Under the pieces are notes generated by a model. That model did no database searches and was not told where the DNA came from. It saw only the letters and a program-made list of their open reading frames with translations. A stretch of 12,925 bases of DNA, taken from contig CAZQFZ010000072.1 in assembly GCA_964592635.1 (NCBI GenBank), positions 1 through 12,925 on the forward strand, given 5' to 3'. Every line of letters starts with the position of its first letter. Positions within the stretch are counted from its first letter, which is position 1. The DNA is from VMCP01 sp964592635. Lineage in GTDB: Bacteria; Bacteroidota; Bacteroidia; NS11-12g; UBA955. The translations under genes were made by a program, and so were the position numbers. This document shows positions 1 through 6,273 of the stretch, one piece after another.

Positions 1-1214
1 TCTTTATCTAAGTTGATACCCCAGTGGTTTTCGGCTATTGTATGATAAAAAATTTGATCAGAATCTCCTTCTACAAGTATTACTTTTTTTGCAAAGAAAA
101 CTTCATTCCTTTCAGTGTTGAATTGTGTATAGATTCTGAATCTTTCTTTTTCTGCTTGAACAGCATTAATAAATGCCTTGTTTTTTTGTGTATTGATGGT
201 TCCTTTTTCTGCTGTTTTGAACACCATTTCTATTTCATACGCTCTTGAAGCATCAATAAAGTTGGGGTTGTGTGAAGTATAAAAAATCTGTGATGTTTCA
301 GATATCCTTTGAAAACTTTTATACAAAGCCCTTTGAGCTTGCGGATACAGATAAATTTCTGGCTCTTCTATACCAAATATTACCTTACCTCCCATCAATT
401 CAGCGTATGTTTGAAATATGGAGATTAAAATTAAATTCTGCATTCCCGAACCGACTTCTTCCGAATCAAATACTTTGTCAGTGTGATTCTCGGTTAATGT
501 TATTTGTAGAGTTTTATAAAACCAATTAAGGTTGTAGATATTGAGTTCTGGACTCATTCCATTACTCAATCCTAATGAATTGTTCCTACAATTCTTTACA
601 AATGAATCTGCAAACTTTTTATATGTTAAACTATCTGTATCAAAATCATTCTCTAAAAATTGCCTAGGCAGGTTCATGATTTCTTTAAACGTGTCCCTTA
701 ATTTTTGTTCATCACCGCTGTAAAAGTTAACGTAGTTTTGGTAAACCTCTTTCATTAGTTTACCTAATAAAGTCCAATTACTTACCCTTAATTGACCACT
801 CAAATCTCGATTTGACGGTATATAAATAAAATGACAATTCCTTTTGAACTCATCATTTACATAGTAATCTTTATCAGAACTTTCACTTTTCAATCTTACT
901 TCGCATAAAAATTCTGGGTACATTCTCATGTTAAGGGTAATGTAGTTTATGTCTACAATGCCATAATATCCAGAATTATGTTTTATAGTTTCATTAAAAT
1001 CAATTCTGATCTCTATTGGAGAATTTGTATCGTAAAATAATTCTTTGGCAACCTTTGCTTTTGTCGCCCAACCTTCTCCTAGCACCAAATCTATTGCTTT
1101 TAATATATTAGTTTTTCCAGCACTATTAGCACCCAATATTGCACAAAGTGAGTTGGGTTCAATGTAAATCTCCTTAATTGAGCGAAAATTTTTAATATGT
1201 ATGCTTTTTATCAT
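1..1214 (-). CDS. OLD-family ATPase / TOPRIM nuclease (3' end beyond window)
   Basis: The first 404 codons are open without a stop and run off the left edge, so the C-terminus is missing. It begins like an SMC/RecF-type ATPase (MIKSIHIKNFRSIKEI). Walker A is GANSAGKT (residues 28-35), the ABC signature region GSGMQN is at 255-260, Walker B with the catalytic acid pair is IEEPE (282-286), and a switch histidine lies in TSHNP (313-317). A TOPRIM motif LVEGDSD follows at 380-386. This order, an ABC ATPase followed by TOPRIM, is that of the OLD (overcoming lysogenization defect) endonucleases, which include GajA of Gabija and retron and PARIS effectors. They are ATP-regulated DNA nickases or nucleases. 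The ATG at 1214 lies inside the end of hsdS (23-nt overlap), which implies translational coupling. The role is inferred to be phage defence alongside HsdMS; whether a helicase or hsdR follows cannot be seen. Confidence 0.88.
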   Translation of the reverse strand, partial: MIKSIHIKNFRSIKEIYIEPNSLCAILGANSAGKTNILKAIDLVLGEGWATKAKVAKELFYDTNSPIEIRIDFNETIKHNSGYYGIVDINYITLNMRMYPEFLCEVRLKSESSDKDYYVNDEFKRNCHFIYIPSNRDLSGQLRVSNWTLLGKLMKEVYQNYVNFYSGDEQKLRDTFKEIMNLPRQFLENDFDTDSLTYKKFADSFVKNCRNNSLGLSNGMSPELNIYNLNWFYKTLQITLTENHTDKVFDSEEVGSGMQNLILISIFQTYAELMGGKVIFGIEEPEIYLYPQAQRALYKSFQRISETSQIFYTSHNPNFIDASRAYEIEMVFKTAEKGTINTQKNKAFINAVQAEKERFRIYTQFNTERNEVFFAKKVILVEGDSDQIFYHTIAENHWGINLDK

Positions 1215-2553
1215 CTTTATTCAATTTTTCATTTCTCACATCCACCTTGCCAGTAACTACCTCACTAATTAATGCTGTTTTGTATTCTTTTAATAACTCG
1301 ATTTCTTGTTGGGTTTTAAAAACAATTTTGTCAATTTCTGTTGATTTGTAGGTAATGAAATCAACAATCAATTCTTGTTCCTCAAGTGGAGGAATTGGTA
1401 CTTTATATCGTTCAACATTATTTACATTCAAATTTCCAACTCCTCCTCCTGTAACAGTACCTTGACTATTCAAATATTTACAGTAATCAGTACTAAAAAA
1501 GTACATGATAAACTTATTTTTTACAATGGATTCATCAACTCTAATATGAGTTAAACTTACATAAACCGAAAATTCAAAATCACAATCAACGATACAAGCA
1601 TCACCAATACCAGCTCCAACTCTTGTCACCAGAATATCACCATTTTGAGGTTTTCTATTTTTCGTTAAAGAATTATGCAAATCCGTAGATATGAATTTAT
1701 AATTATCCAATCGCATTCGATTGTTCTTAACATTTTGAGCAGATAAAAATGGAACTCCAACAGATTCATCTACATATTCTGGTGTTGAGGCAACTCCACA
1801 TGTTAATATTGACGCAAAAATTTTGAATTTCATTAGTTTCCAATTCAACGGAATTAAACCTAATCCATCAATACCCGAATCCTTCATAGGAACGGTTGGG
1901 TCAAGTCCTTTGGTTACCGCTTGGTTGATGATGGCGGTTCGCTCTTCTTCTAACAACTGGATCAAACGCTCCTTTTTGGCAATCAAGTCATCAATTTGGG
2001 TAGTTTTTTGATCTAGGTTGTTGGCAATGGATGTTTGTTCATTTACAGGAGGTAAAAGCACTATACTGTTAGCTAAATCACTCATGTAAACTCCACTTTG
2101 AGCACTTGTTTTAGCTAAATTTATAAGTTGATTTTGATATAAATCTGATTGTACAAAATACTTATAATAATTTGGATTACCTTTATGATTTAACCTCAAA
2201 AAACTTACGCTTCTTTGAAATGCATATGGTTCATTATATTTGTAAACACATGTTCTGCCTATTGTACCTACACAGGTTATTAAAAGGTCATTAAGTGACG
2301 GAAATCCATTCTTTGTGATTTCATTAAAATCTTCTTCTGAAATCAGACTTTCATTTTCACTGATTACTAATCCGAAATCATATACATTTTTAGCACTCAA
2401 GAGAGGTCTTCCTTCTTCAACTCTTGAAAAAGAACCATGTGTTCCATCTTTTATTTTTTCAATAACTCGTTTGAACAATACTTTATCCCAATGACTTGGA
2501 ATCTCGCCAATCCACTCAATTCCAGAATCCTTATAGCTATCGTACTTCTTCAT
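1192..2553 (-). CDS. hsdS: Type I restriction-modification specificity subunit S
   Basis: This is the DNA-recognition subunit of a type I system; it binds two HsdM copies and sets the bipartite target sequence. The 453 residues show the usual two-fold layout: target recognition domain 1 (about 18-166), conserved spacer with LPPVNEQ (167-173) and a long helix (about 180-212), target recognition domain 2 (about 235-385), then a second IPPLEEQ (387-393) and helix. The internal repeat is visible in the KDSGI block, present at residues 8-12 and again at 224-228 just before each recognition domain. Length is normal and the two halves look intact. The ATG follows the hsdM stop after 3 nt and the 3' end overlaps the downstream OLD gene by 23 nt, so the three genes form one operon. 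The target sequence cannot be predicted by eye. Confidence 0.95.
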   Translation of the reverse strand: MKKYDSYKDSGIEWIGEIPSHWDKVLFKRVIEKIKDGTHGSFSRVEEGRPLLSAKNVYDFGLVISENESLISEEDFNEITKNGFPSLNDLLITCVGTIGRTCVYKYNEPYAFQRSVSFLRLNHKGNPNYYKYFVQSDLYQNQLINLAKTSAQSGVYMSDLANSIVLLPPVNEQTSIANNLDQKTTQIDDLIAKKERLIQLLEEERTAIINQAVTKGLDPTVPMKDSGIDGLGLIPLNWKLMKFKIFASILTCGVASTPEYVDESVGVPFLSAQNVKNNRMRLDNYKFISTDLHNSLTKNRKPQNGDILVTRVGAGIGDACIVDCDFEFSVYVSLTHIRVDESIVKNKFIMYFFSTDYCKYLNSQGTVTGGGVGNLNVNNVERYKVPIPPLEEQELIVDFITYKSTEIDKIVFKTQQEIELLKEYKTALISEVVTGKVDVRNEKLNKDDKKHTY

Positions 2554-2556
2554 TCT

Positions 2557-4284
2557 TTATCCGATAACGTTTTTCAATAATCCATCTGTTTCCTGTTCTA
2601 GTGCTATAATATCCTTTCGAATTTCCTCTAGTGAACGTAAGGGCTTGTACTTGTAAAAATACTTGGTAAAATTGATTTCGTAACCCACGTTGGTTTTGCT
2701 GTGGTCAATCCAAGCATCGGGTACATGCGGCAACACTTCTTTTTCCATGTATTCATCTATGTCCATCAATAATGGAATGTTCTCAGTATCGCGCAATGTC
2801 GAATCTGGTTTGGGTTGTCCTTTTTTATCCGTGATTATTTCACCATACACATTTCTTTCTGGACGTTCAACTGTAACCTTGTAGTATCCGAATGCTTTAT
2901 TTTCAAAGATTTTTGAATTTTCACTTTCTTTGAATTCTCCATAAATTTTGGTGATTTCTGCAATATGGTCATCCGACAACTCATTGCGTTTATCCCCCAA
3001 AGACTTACTCATTTTCTTGAATAAGTCAACCCCGTTAATCAACTGCACTTTGCCTCTGCGCTCGGTTGGTTTGTGGTTAGATATTACCCAGATATAGGTT
3101 GAAATGCCTGTATTGTAAAAAAGCTGATTGGGTAATGCAATTACAGCCTCTAGAAAGTCATTCTCAATTATCCATTGACGAATACTACTTTCATTTTTTG
3201 TTTTACTGGGTGATCCTGAAAAGAGGGGAGAGCCGTTGAATACAATAGCTAAACGAGAACCTCCTTGTTCGGCCGGTTTCATCTTACTCATCAAGTGCAT
3301 CAAAAATAGAAATGAACCATCACTGACTGAAGGTAATCCAGCGCCAAATCTTCCTCCGTGACCCAATTGCTCGTGCTCTTCTTTGACCTTTTTAGCAAAC
3401 TTTTCCCATTTTACCCCGAATGGAGGGTTGGTAATTAAATAATCAAATTTTTCGTTGGATAGCTGGTCTTCTGATATGCTATTACCTTTTTTGATGTTGG
3501 AAGCATTTTGTCCTTTAATCATCAAATCTGATTTGCAAATTGCATAAGATTCAGGATTCAGCTCTTGACCAAAAACTTCTAAACGAGCATCCGGATTCAG
3601 TTCATGCAAATATTCTTCGGCAACAGACAGCATTCCGCCTGTACCCGCACAACAATCGAAAATGGTTTTTGTGATTCCTTTTTTTGTTAATATTTCCCGA
3701 TCATTTAAGAACAAGATGTTCACCATCAATTTAATTACCTCTCTTGGTGTAAAGTGCTCTCCGGCAGTTTCGTTTGATATCTCAGCGAATTTCCGAATCA
3801 GTTCCTCAAACATATAACCCATTTCCATGCTGGAAATTCGTTCTGGATGTAAATCGATTTCTTGAAAACGTTTGACTACCATAAATAACAAATTGGCATC
3901 GTCCATTTTGTTAATTTGATTGTCAAATTCAAATTGTTCAATCACCTCTCGTGCATCCTCTGAAAAACCGTTTATGTAATTACGAAGGTTGGATGCTATG
4001 TTATTCGGGTCAGCAATCAGTTTGTTAAAGTCATAAGGACTTCGATTATGGAAGTTGAAACCAGCTACTTTATTCAAAATGGGATCTAGATTTTGAATAT
4101 TAGTGGTTTTCATTTGTTCATATTTTTTGAGGACTTCAGCTTTTGTGGATTCTAGTACGCAATCCAATCTTCTCAAAACGGTCAGGGGAAGAATTACTTT
4201 TCCGTAGTCGCTTTGTTTATAATCCCCTCTAAGTAAGTCTGCAATAGACCAAATAAAATTTGCTGATTCTTTTACGTTTTTCAT
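2557..4284 (-). CDS. hsdM: Type I restriction-modification DNA methyltransferase subunit M
   Basis: This is an adenine-N6 DNA methyltransferase that acts in a complex with HsdS and protects the host DNA. The 575 residues contain the helical HsdM N-terminal domain (about 1-150), the lead-in GEHFTPREVI (175-184), the S-adenosylmethionine-binding motif I DCCAGTGGM (210-218), and catalytic motif IV NPPF (286-289). All are intact and the length is typical of the family. It is the first gene of a leftward operon, with hsdS 3 nt downstream. No hsdR is found in the window on either side: upstream lies non-coding DNA and then the oppositely oriented hip operon. The restriction subunit, if it exists, must be beyond the left edge. 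I see no convincing promoter motif directly upstream. Confidence 0.96.
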   Translation of the reverse strand: MKNVKESANFIWSIADLLRGDYKQSDYGKVILPLTVLRRLDCVLESTKAEVLKKYEQMKTTNIQNLDPILNKVAGFNFHNRSPYDFNKLIADPNNIASNLRNYINGFSEDAREVIEQFEFDNQINKMDDANLLFMVVKRFQEIDLHPERISSMEMGYMFEELIRKFAEISNETAGEHFTPREVIKLMVNILFLNDREILTKKGITKTIFDCCAGTGGMLSVAEEYLHELNPDARLEVFGQELNPESYAICKSDLMIKGQNASNIKKGNSISEDQLSNEKFDYLITNPPFGVKWEKFAKKVKEEHEQLGHGGRFGAGLPSVSDGSFLFLMHLMSKMKPAEQGGSRLAIVFNGSPLFSGSPSKTKNESSIRQWIIENDFLEAVIALPNQLFYNTGISTYIWVISNHKPTERRGKVQLINGVDLFKKMSKSLGDKRNELSDDHIAEITKIYGEFKESENSKIFENKAFGYYKVTVERPERNVYGEIITDKKGQPKPDSTLRDTENIPLLMDIDEYMEKEVLPHVPDAWIDHSKTNVGYEINFTKYFYKYKPLRSLEEIRKDIIALEQETDGLLKNVIG

Positions 4285-4583
4285 TTATCTCTAAATCTCA
4301 AATAAGTACTTGAATTCTTGTTGAATTAATAAGTTAAGTTCCAAAAACAGAAATACGAAAACAACAATAGTTTCTAACGGCTAAGTTACGAATTCAAGTA
4401 TAATTATTTAGGCGTAATTGCCCAAAAACGCATAATTATTCAATAAATGCTATGGAATAATTAATGAATGCATGGCGTACAATTTCAAAGTCCATTGTAA
4501 CTTTCAAGCTCGTATCATTCTTGGGCACCTTGAAGAAAGTGGATGTGGATACAGAAGCATTCTATTTTATCATTCTTATAGTT
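4285..4583. other. Intergenic region between hsdM and the hip operator array
   Basis: About 300 bases of AT-rich DNA between divergent operons. It must hold the hsdM promoter on the minus strand, but no clean TAnnTTTG element is visible there. A start-less 41-codon open frame on the minus strand (4436-4561) reads like protein-coding sequence and may be a gene remnant. No tRNA, insertion-sequence end or terminator hairpin is apparent. Confidence 0.5.
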
Positions 4584-4601
4584 TATACCCGATAGGGTTT
4601 T
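4584..4601. promoter_or_regulatory. Putative HipB operator O1 (weaker copy)
   Basis: This is an 18-bp dyad, TATACC-N6-GGTTTT. The left half-site is perfect and the right half-site has lost its ATA. Its centre lies 41 bp upstream of the centre of O2. It is the farthest copy from hipB, about 125 bp from the start codon. The operator role is inferred from repetition and position. Confidence 0.55.
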
Positions 4602-4624
4602 AGTATAATATTTTACAATAATAT

Positions 4625-4642
4625 TACACCCTATAAGGTATA
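4625..4642. promoter_or_regulatory. Putative HipB operator O2
   Basis: This dyad reads TACACC-N6-GGTATA. It is identical in its half-sites to O3 and its centre is 40 bp from that of O3. The ACC-N6-GGT core is shared by all four copies while the six central bases vary, which is what is expected of a site read by a symmetrical dimer. Confidence 0.65.
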
Positions 4643-4664
4643 ATTTTTCTGTTTTTAGAAAAAA

Positions 4665-4682
4665 TACACCCGAAAAGGTATA
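4665..4682. promoter_or_regulatory. Putative HipB operator O3
   Basis: This dyad reads TACACC-N6-GGTATA. It sits where the -33 region of the hipB promoter is expected, with its centre 41 bp upstream of O4. A repressor bound here would cover the upstream promoter element. Confidence 0.7.
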
Positions 4683-4699
4683 AATATTATAATTAATGT

Positions 4700-4707
4700 T
4701 ATATTTG
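4700..4707 (+). promoter_or_regulatory. Likely -7 promoter element of the hip operon
   Basis: TATATTTG matches the Bacteroidota -7 consensus TAnnTTTG exactly. It overlaps operator O4 by two bases. It would place the transcript start about 10 nt before the ATG at 4726, which argues against translation starting at the upstream in-frame ATG at 4696. No clear TTTG is seen at the -33 position, where O3 lies. Confidence 0.5.
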
Positions 4708-4723
4708 TACCCAAAAAGGTATA
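4706..4723. promoter_or_regulatory. Putative HipB operator O4
   Basis: This dyad reads TGTACC-N6-GGTATA. It ends 2 bp before the hipB ATG and overlaps both the -7 element and the expected transcript start. Its purine-rich centre (AAAAAGG) could also act as a weak ribosome binding site. Occupancy would block transcription directly. Confidence 0.7.
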
Positions 4724-4725
4724 AA

Positions 4726-4935
4726 ATGAATCTTGCAGACTTTGTAAAACACAAACGTAAATCGGTAAAGCTCACCCAGCCCGAATTGGCCGAAAAAGCC
4801 GGTGTAGGATTGCGTTTTGTCCGTGAATTGGAACAAGGCAAGGAAACCTTGCGTCTGGATAAGGTAAACCAGGTACTGCAACTTTTCGGCTATGAGGTTG
4901 GGGCCGTAACCAAAACCACTACACACGACGCCTAA
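4726..4935 (+). CDS. hipB: HipB-type Xre-family repressor / antitoxin
   Basis: A 69-residue DNA-binding protein consisting of little more than one HTH_3/Xre domain. The helix-turn-helix spans about residues 17-36 (TQPELAEKAGV ... RFVRELEQGK) and a short tail follows after residue 59. This size and shape match the small HipB partners (y4mF type) found in front of split hipA genes. An in-frame ATG 30 nt upstream exists, but it lies before the likely -7 element, and O4 would fall inside the coding sequence; the start at 4726 fits better. As first gene of hipBST it probably represses its own operon through the four dyads upstream. In HipBST systems of other bacteria HipB augments the antitoxin rather than being the main one, so the same division of labour is inferred here. 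Confidence 0.88.
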   Translation: MNLADFVKHKRKSVKLTQPELAEKAGVGLRFVRELEQGKETLRLDKVNQVLQLFGYEVGAVTKTTTHDA

Positions 4936-4981
4936 TTCAAATATTTCTTGATTCCTGATAACCAATTTCAAATTCAATCCA

Positions 4982-5314
4982 GTGCGTAAAGCTGCCATAA
5001 AAATAGAAAATCAAATAGCTGGATGGCTCACCCAGGATGAGCTAGGGTATCATTTTATATACAACCAAGCCTATGCAACACAACTCGGAGCCAAGCCTGT
5101 AAGTTTAACCTTGCCGCTGCGTGAAACTCCTTACACATCAAAAGTACTATTCCCTTTTTTTGATGGACTAATACCGGAAGGATGGTTGTTGGAAATAGCA
5201 GAAAAGAATTGGAAACTGAATTCGAGAGATCGGATGGGACTGTTGTTGACCTGCTGTAAAGACTGCATCGGTGCAGTGAGTGTGGAGGAAGTAAAAGAGG
5301 AGGATACACCATGA
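4982..5314 (+). CDS. hipS: HipS-like antitoxin (stand-alone HipA N-terminal subdomain)
   Basis: A 110-residue protein equivalent to the N-terminal subdomain of full-length HipA (couple_hipA type), encoded separately from the kinase. Family landmarks are MRKAAIKIENQIAG at the start, SLTLPLRETPY (41-51), LFPFFDGLIPEGW (56-68) and IGAVSV near the end. The start codon is GTG at 4982; the frame is closed by a TGA at 4949 and offers no ATG before the family's usual MRKA start. It lies 46 nt after hipB and overlaps hipT by ATGA. In the HipBST system of enteropathogenic E. coli the small HipS protein neutralises the kinase HipT, reportedly by placing a tryptophan into its active site. W68 in the PEGW loop is the likely equivalent. 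No frameshift links it to hipT, so the split is genuine rather than a broken hipA. Confidence 0.82.
   Translation: MRKAAIKIENQIAGWLTQDELGYHFIYNQAYATQLGAKPVSLTLPLRETPYTSKVLFPFFDGLIPEGWLLEIAEKNWKLNSRDRMGLLLTCCKDCIGAVSVEEVKEEDTP
5298..5303 (+). promoter_or_regulatory. Strong Shine-Dalgarno sequence of hipT
   Basis: AGGAGG lies 7 nt before the hipT ATG, inside the 3' end of hipS. Shine-Dalgarno sequences are rare in Bacteroidota, so this stands out. Together with the ATGA overlap it suggests coupled but independently strong initiation. Confidence 0.6.
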
Positions 5315-6252
5315 GCAAATGCCTCTTTTGTTATCAGCCCCTGTCAGCAAACGAGCAGGAGTTTCATGTTTCCTGTTCCAAGAAGATTTTCGGAAAGCCA
5401 ACTCCACCAAGATTGCCCTATTCAGAGGAAGACCTGGAGCCATTGGCCAAAGAATTAATACTGAGCCATACCACAGTAACAGGAGTACAAGCCAAACTGT
5501 CCCTGCACATCACGGGTAATGCTAAAGATGGAACCGATCAAAGATTCACCATTGTGGGCTTATGGAGTGGGTATATTTTAAAACCGCCTACCGCTTTGTA
5601 TCCGCAATTGCCGGAAGTGGAAGATGTAACCATGCATTTGGCTCAATTAGCCAGAATAAAAACTGCACCACATAGTTTAATTCGATTGCAATCTGGCAAC
5701 TTGGCTTATATAACCAAGCGAATAGACCGAACCCAAAAGGGAAAATTGGCAATGGAAGATATGTGCCAACTTACAGAACGACTTACCGAAGACAAATACC
5801 ACGGCAGCTATGAACAGATTGGCAAATCTATTCTGATGCATTCAGTAACTCCTGGCTTGGATGTGGTGAATTTTTTTGAACAGGTGCTCTTCTCTTTCAT
5901 CACAGGTAATGCGGATATGCATTTAAAGAATTTCTCCCTACTTGAGCAGCCGGGCTTGGGGATGACATTGTCACCAGCTTACGATTTGGTGAATACCGCT
6001 TTGGTTAATCCTGCAGATGAAGAAGAAATGGCATTAACCCTCAATGGCCGGAAGAAGAAACTCAAAAAGCAAGATTTTGTGGCAGCGATGAATACATTAA
6101 AGGTAGAAGAAAAGCAACAGGCAAACATCTTTAACAAGATGGCGAAGGCATTTCCCAAATGGCAAGAGCTGATAAACCATAGTTTTATGAGTACTGAATT
6201 TAAGGAACAGTATAAAACTATTTTAACGGAAAGAATGAATCGGTTGCAATAG
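5311..6252 (+). CDS. hipT: HipT-like serine/threonine kinase toxin (HipA family)
   Basis: A 313-residue HipA-fold kinase without the N-terminal subdomain, which is supplied by the preceding gene. The glycine-rich loop is TTVTGVQAK (54-62), the ATP-site lysine is probably K91 (YILKPP), and KRIDR is at 136-140. The catalytic loop GNADMHLKN (199-207) carries D202 and N207, and the metal-binding SPAYD (221-225) carries D225. All active-site residues are present, so it should be functional. The N-terminus has four possible zinc ligands, C4, C7, H19 and C22. The family phosphorylates aminoacyl-tRNA synthetases (HipA: GltX; E. coli HipT: TrpS) and stops translation; the target here is unknown. The two residues at the usual autophosphorylation positions are threonines (T55, T57) instead of serines. 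The gene ends 21 nt from the convergent ATPase gene with no terminator visible. Confidence 0.87.
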   Translation: MSKCLFCYQPLSANEQEFHVSCSKKIFGKPTPPRLPYSEEDLEPLAKELILSHTTVTGVQAKLSLHITGNAKDGTDQRFTIVGLWSGYILKPPTALYPQLPEVEDVTMHLAQLARIKTAPHSLIRLQSGNLAYITKRIDRTQKGKLAMEDMCQLTERLTEDKYHGSYEQIGKSILMHSVTPGLDVVNFFEQVLFSFITGNADMHLKNFSLLEQPGLGMTLSPAYDLVNTALVNPADEEEMALTLNGRKKKLKKQDFVAAMNTLKVEEKQQANIFNKMAKAFPKWQELINHSFMSTEFKEQYKTILTERMNRLQ

Positions 6253-6273
6253 TGAAATTCTATTACTTTAATC

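Noticed and set aside
24..723. Several short plus-strand open frames at the left end
   Set aside because: They are antisense to the OLD nuclease gene, whose 404-codon frame with all motifs is clearly the real one.
4400..4440. Short direct repeat ATAATTATT (two copies about 32 bp apart) as an attachment site or insertion scar
   Set aside because: Nine bases of pure A/T in AT-rich DNA is expected by chance, and no integrase, transposase or tRNA is present.
4696..4725. Upstream in-frame ATG that would extend HipB by ten residues
   Set aside because: It lies before the likely -7 element and would make operator O4 coding; the family normally starts at the Met at 4726.
4515..4841. 108-codon minus-strand open frame across the operators and hipB
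   Set aside because: It is antisense to hipB and the operator array, with composition unlike a natural protein; a shadow of the real gene.
4982..6252. hipA broken in two by a frameshift
   Set aside because: hipS and hipT have their own starts, a proper ATGA overlap and a strong Shine-Dalgarno, and hipT begins with its own Cys/His motif; this matches HipBST rather than a damaged hipA.
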